A stretch of 6,687 bases of DNA, taken from contig DCHG01000012.1 in the NCBI GenBank assembly GCA_002315595.1, positions 1 to 6,687 of the forward strand, given 5' to 3'. The DNA is from Clostridiales bacterium UBA1758 (GTDB lineage: Bacteria; Bacillota; Clostridia; Oscillospirales; UBA1758). The notes under the pieces were generated by a model. That model saw only the letters and a program-made list of their open reading frames with translations. It had not been told where the DNA came from and ran no database searches. How positions within the stretch are numbered: position 1 is the first letter of the stretch; every line of letters begins with the position of its first letter. Both the position numbers and the translations under genes were made by a program. This document shows positions 6,265 through 6,687 of this stretch, piece by piece.

Positions 6265-6600
6265 ATGGACACGCAAAAAGTGGATATGTATATTCTCTCG
6301 AATTCCAAGTATTTCCCGGCTGAGAAGGTTCCGTACATCCGTGAAAAGTTGCTTGCTCTTCCCGATGATAAATACATTCTTCTCACCAGCCTCGAAATGA
6401 AGGATCCGACCACAATTCTCCTCATTTCGATCTTCCTCGGCACCCTCGGCATCGACCGCTTTATGATCGGTGACACCGGCATGGGCGTTTTGAAACTCCT
6501 GACCGGCGGTTGCTGTGGCATTCTTGCCATTGTTGACTGGTTCACGATCTCCGGCAAGACCAAAGAGTTGAACTTCAACAAGATCATGAGTTTCATTTAA
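6265..6600 (+). CDS. TM2 domain-containing membrane protein
   Basis: A 111-residue protein with an N-terminal soluble part (1-46; KYFPAEKVPYIREKL at 15-29) followed by a TM2 domain. The first membrane helix is at about 48-62, then the conserved short turn with D64-R65-F66 and G69, the second helix at about 72-93, and the I-V-D91-W ending. The tail SGKTKELNFNKIM completes the form common in Firmicutes and Bacteroidetes. TM2 domains are two-helix hairpins of unknown molecular function. The start is supported by AAGGAGG at 6251-6257, seven bases upstream of the ATG. It has its own promoter and a strong terminator, and lies downstream of the DUF2752 gene, with which it may share a role. C83-C84 in the second helix are notable but their role is unknown. 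Confidence 0.9.
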   Translation: MDTQKVDMYILSNSKYFPAEKVPYIREKLLALPDDKYILLTSLEMKDPTTILLISIFLGTLGIDRFMIGDTGMGVLKLLTGGCCGILAIVDWFTISGKTKELNFNKIMSFI

Positions 6601-6611
6601 GTTAATCAACC

Positions 6612-6644
6612 AAAACGGAGCAGGATTTCCTGCTCCGTTTTTTT
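6612..6644 (+). terminator. Intrinsic terminator of the TM2 gene
   Basis: A perfect 9-bp GC-rich stem (cggagcagg at 6616-6624 with cctgctccg at 6629-6637) closes on an ATTT loop. It is flanked by AAAA on the 5' side and seven T residues (6638-6644) on the 3' side. It starts shortly after the stop codon at 6598-6600. The A run upstream could make it work, more weakly, on the minus strand too. Confidence 0.93.
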
Positions 6645-6664
6645 GTTGCGAAATCCACAAAGCC

Positions 6665-6686
6665 GGGACGATGTGGGCATCGTCCC
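6665..6686. terminator. Terminal hairpin at the window edge, possibly a terminator
   Basis: A perfect 9-bp stem (gggacgatg at 6665-6673 with catcgtccc at 6678-6686) has a TGGG loop. The window stops one base after it, so a following T run cannot be seen. On the minus strand no good T run follows. It could belong to a convergent or downstream gene, or be a repeat. Confidence 0.4.
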
Positions 6687-6687
6687 C

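Noticed and set aside
5811..6323. Frame of 170 codons overlapping both the DUF2752 and TM2 genes
   Set aside because: It is out of frame with two recognisable family members, runs through the TM2 promoter, and has no recognisable motif.

Overview
The window looks like chromosomal DNA from a Gram-positive anaerobe, most likely a gut-type clostridium (Clostridia/Oscillospiraceae-like). Base composition is roughly balanced, Shine-Dalgarno sequences are strong AGGAGG types, promoters fit a housekeeping sigma-A consensus, and genes end in hairpin-plus-T-run terminators. The four proteins (a URO-D-like protein, a Firmicutes-type RND permease, a DUF2752 protein and a TM2 protein) are the kind common in such genomes. 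The taxonomic guess is inference; there is no rRNA or other marker gene here.

Layout. Positions 1-314 hold no gene. They contain two facing copies of a short hairpin-forming intergenic repeat, a C-rich tract and the promoter of the first gene. A URO-D superfamily gene (324-1448, +) follows and ends at a strong terminator. It converges on a very large RND-type membrane permease gene (1559-5563, -), whose end is marked by two more hairpins. The RND gene has a near-consensus promoter with candidate operators around its start site. A divergent intergenic region (5564-5829) separates it from a small DUF2752 membrane protein gene (5830-6177, +) and a TM2-domain protein gene (6265-6600, +). The TM2 gene has its own promoter and a strong terminator. 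The window ends in a further hairpin.

How they work together. The URO-D gene and the RND gene each appear to be single-gene transcription units with no recognisable partner in the window: no corrinoid protein for the former, no membrane-fusion protein for the latter. The DUF2752 and TM2 genes probably form a small membrane-protein pair of unknown function. The most distinctive feature is the RND permease, which carries about 260 residues of predicted coiled coil inserted in its first extracytoplasmic porter region. No clearly new multi-gene system is visible, and most of the window is ordinary.
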